DNA of 63,746 bases from Novosphingobium sp. (lineage in GTDB: Bacteria; Pseudomonadota; Alphaproteobacteria; Sphingomonadales; Sphingomonadaceae), in contig JAGREN010000027.1 of assembly GCA_020446505.1 (NCBI GenBank), forward strand, positions 1-63,746, written 5' to 3'. Below are positions 63,282-63,746 of this stretch, piece after piece (the stretch's first letter is position 1; each line of letters starts with the position of its first letter). Below the pieces are notes generated by a model that saw only the letters and a program-made list of their open reading frames with translations, ran no database searches and was not told the origin of the DNA. A program made the position numbers and the translations under genes.

Positions 63282-63484
63282 TCCGCCGGTTCCTCTTCAC
63301 GATAGTGAGCGGGATCGGCGATCCAGCGATTGATGGCAGACTCGTGCCAGCCCGCGCCGTGGATGCTGATCTTCACTTGCGACGGGAACGTGCCTTCGGC
63401 GATCTTGCGATAAATGGTGGAGCGGGAAAGTCCGGTGCGGTCGAGCACGGTCTTGAGACGGATGATGCGTTCGGTATTCGACAT
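63278..63484 (-). CDS. AlpA family small DNA-binding protein
   Basis: 68 residues: IIRLKTVLDRTGLSRSTIYRKIAEGTFPSQVKIS is the AlpA winged helix-turn-helix. AlpA activates integrase and excision genes in P4-like elements. It heads a two-gene set with the excisionase-like protein. The remaining 262 bases to the window end carry no recognisable gene. Confidence 0.85.
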   Translation of the reverse strand: MSNTERIIRLKTVLDRTGLSRSTIYRKIAEGTFPSQVKISIHGAGWHESAINRWIADPAHYREEEPAE

Positions 63485-63746
63485 AGGGCATTCTCACTTT
63501 GGTATCGGCAGCCCCTCTGCGGAACATAATGAGAACTTTTATGAAAGGCGCAAGGGCCAGGTTCAGTTGGAATTCGGGCAATTCTTCAACGATTTGCACG
63601 ATTTGAACCATCTATGGACGGTTAGAGACTTTTGCGGACAAACCGCTTCTTCGCCTTTGGTTCTGAGAATTTTTTCGTTCGACGTGATCTTGCGGCTCGC
63701 GCGCGCGAATTTGCGACGGCAGAGATGGATTTCCGCGCCATCTTTG

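Noticed and set aside
1-63746. CRISPR array, rRNA or tRNA genes, insertion sequences
   Set aside because: No regular direct repeat array, no structural RNA pattern and no transposase reading frame were seen by reading the window.

Overview
The window looks like an alphaproteobacterial chromosome of the Sphingomonadales (Novosphingobium-like), judged from high GC, a SciP-type DUF1153 cell-cycle regulator, a large TonB-dependent receptor, sphingomonad-style acyl-CoA gene clusters and frequent GTG/TTG starts. This assignment is inferred from gene content; no search was run.

Layout. (1) 1-15.9 kb is ordinary core genome: end of etfA with a terminator, a GNAT enzyme, a DUF445 protein, an RND efflux pump with its adaptor, a small GlsB/YeaQ membrane protein, sciP with a small partner ORF, mnmA, a serine hydrolase lipoprotein, a PhzF-like protein, a CDF metal transporter, pdxH, a J-domain chaperone, a BrkB-like membrane protein and fabI. 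(2) 15.9-60.4 kb is a catabolic island: three thiolase-superfamily proteins, a DUF35 protein, four crotonases, three acyl-CoA dehydrogenases, two type III CoA-transferase genes (one a twin-domain fusion), an acyl-CoA synthetase, an APH-type kinase, an SDR, an MDR, an aldehyde dehydrogenase, two quinohaemoprotein dehydrogenases, two P450s, a three-cysteine ferredoxin, an arylsulfatase, a carboxylesterase, an SMP-30 lactonase, a luciferase-like monooxygenase, a flavin reductase, a TonB receptor, three MFS transporters and a TetR regulator. (3) 60.4-63.7 kb is the edge of an integrated element: a P4-type tyrosine recombinase, an orphan lipoprotein, and two small MerR/AlpA-like DNA-binding proteins.

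Main observation. At least eleven copies of a 19-bp, partly palindromic sequence (TGCAC-N4-GTGCA followed by an A/T-rich ATTTT-like tail) lie in the intergenic regions of the island, in front of nearly every operon from 17.2 to 54.6 kb. I did not see it in the flanking core genome. This points to one regulator, perhaps the TetR protein at 37.6 kb, controlling the whole island as a local regulon.

How the genes may work together (inference). Uptake by the TonB receptor and MFS carriers; release of alcohols by sulfatase and esterase; hydroxylation by the P450450cam-like (CYP101-like) P450; alcohol oxidation by the PQQ enzymes and the aldehyde dehydrogenase; possible Baeyer-Villiger-type oxygenation by the luciferase-like enzyme supplied by the flavin reductase; lactone opening by SMP-30 or the esterase; CoA activation; phosphorylation and elimination of hydroxyacyl-CoA by the APH kinase and ACAD10/11-like dehydrogenase; then beta-oxidation and a DUF35/cysteine-less thiolase retro-aldol step. 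A branched alicyclic, terpenoid or steroid-like substrate would fit. The sequence does not identify it.
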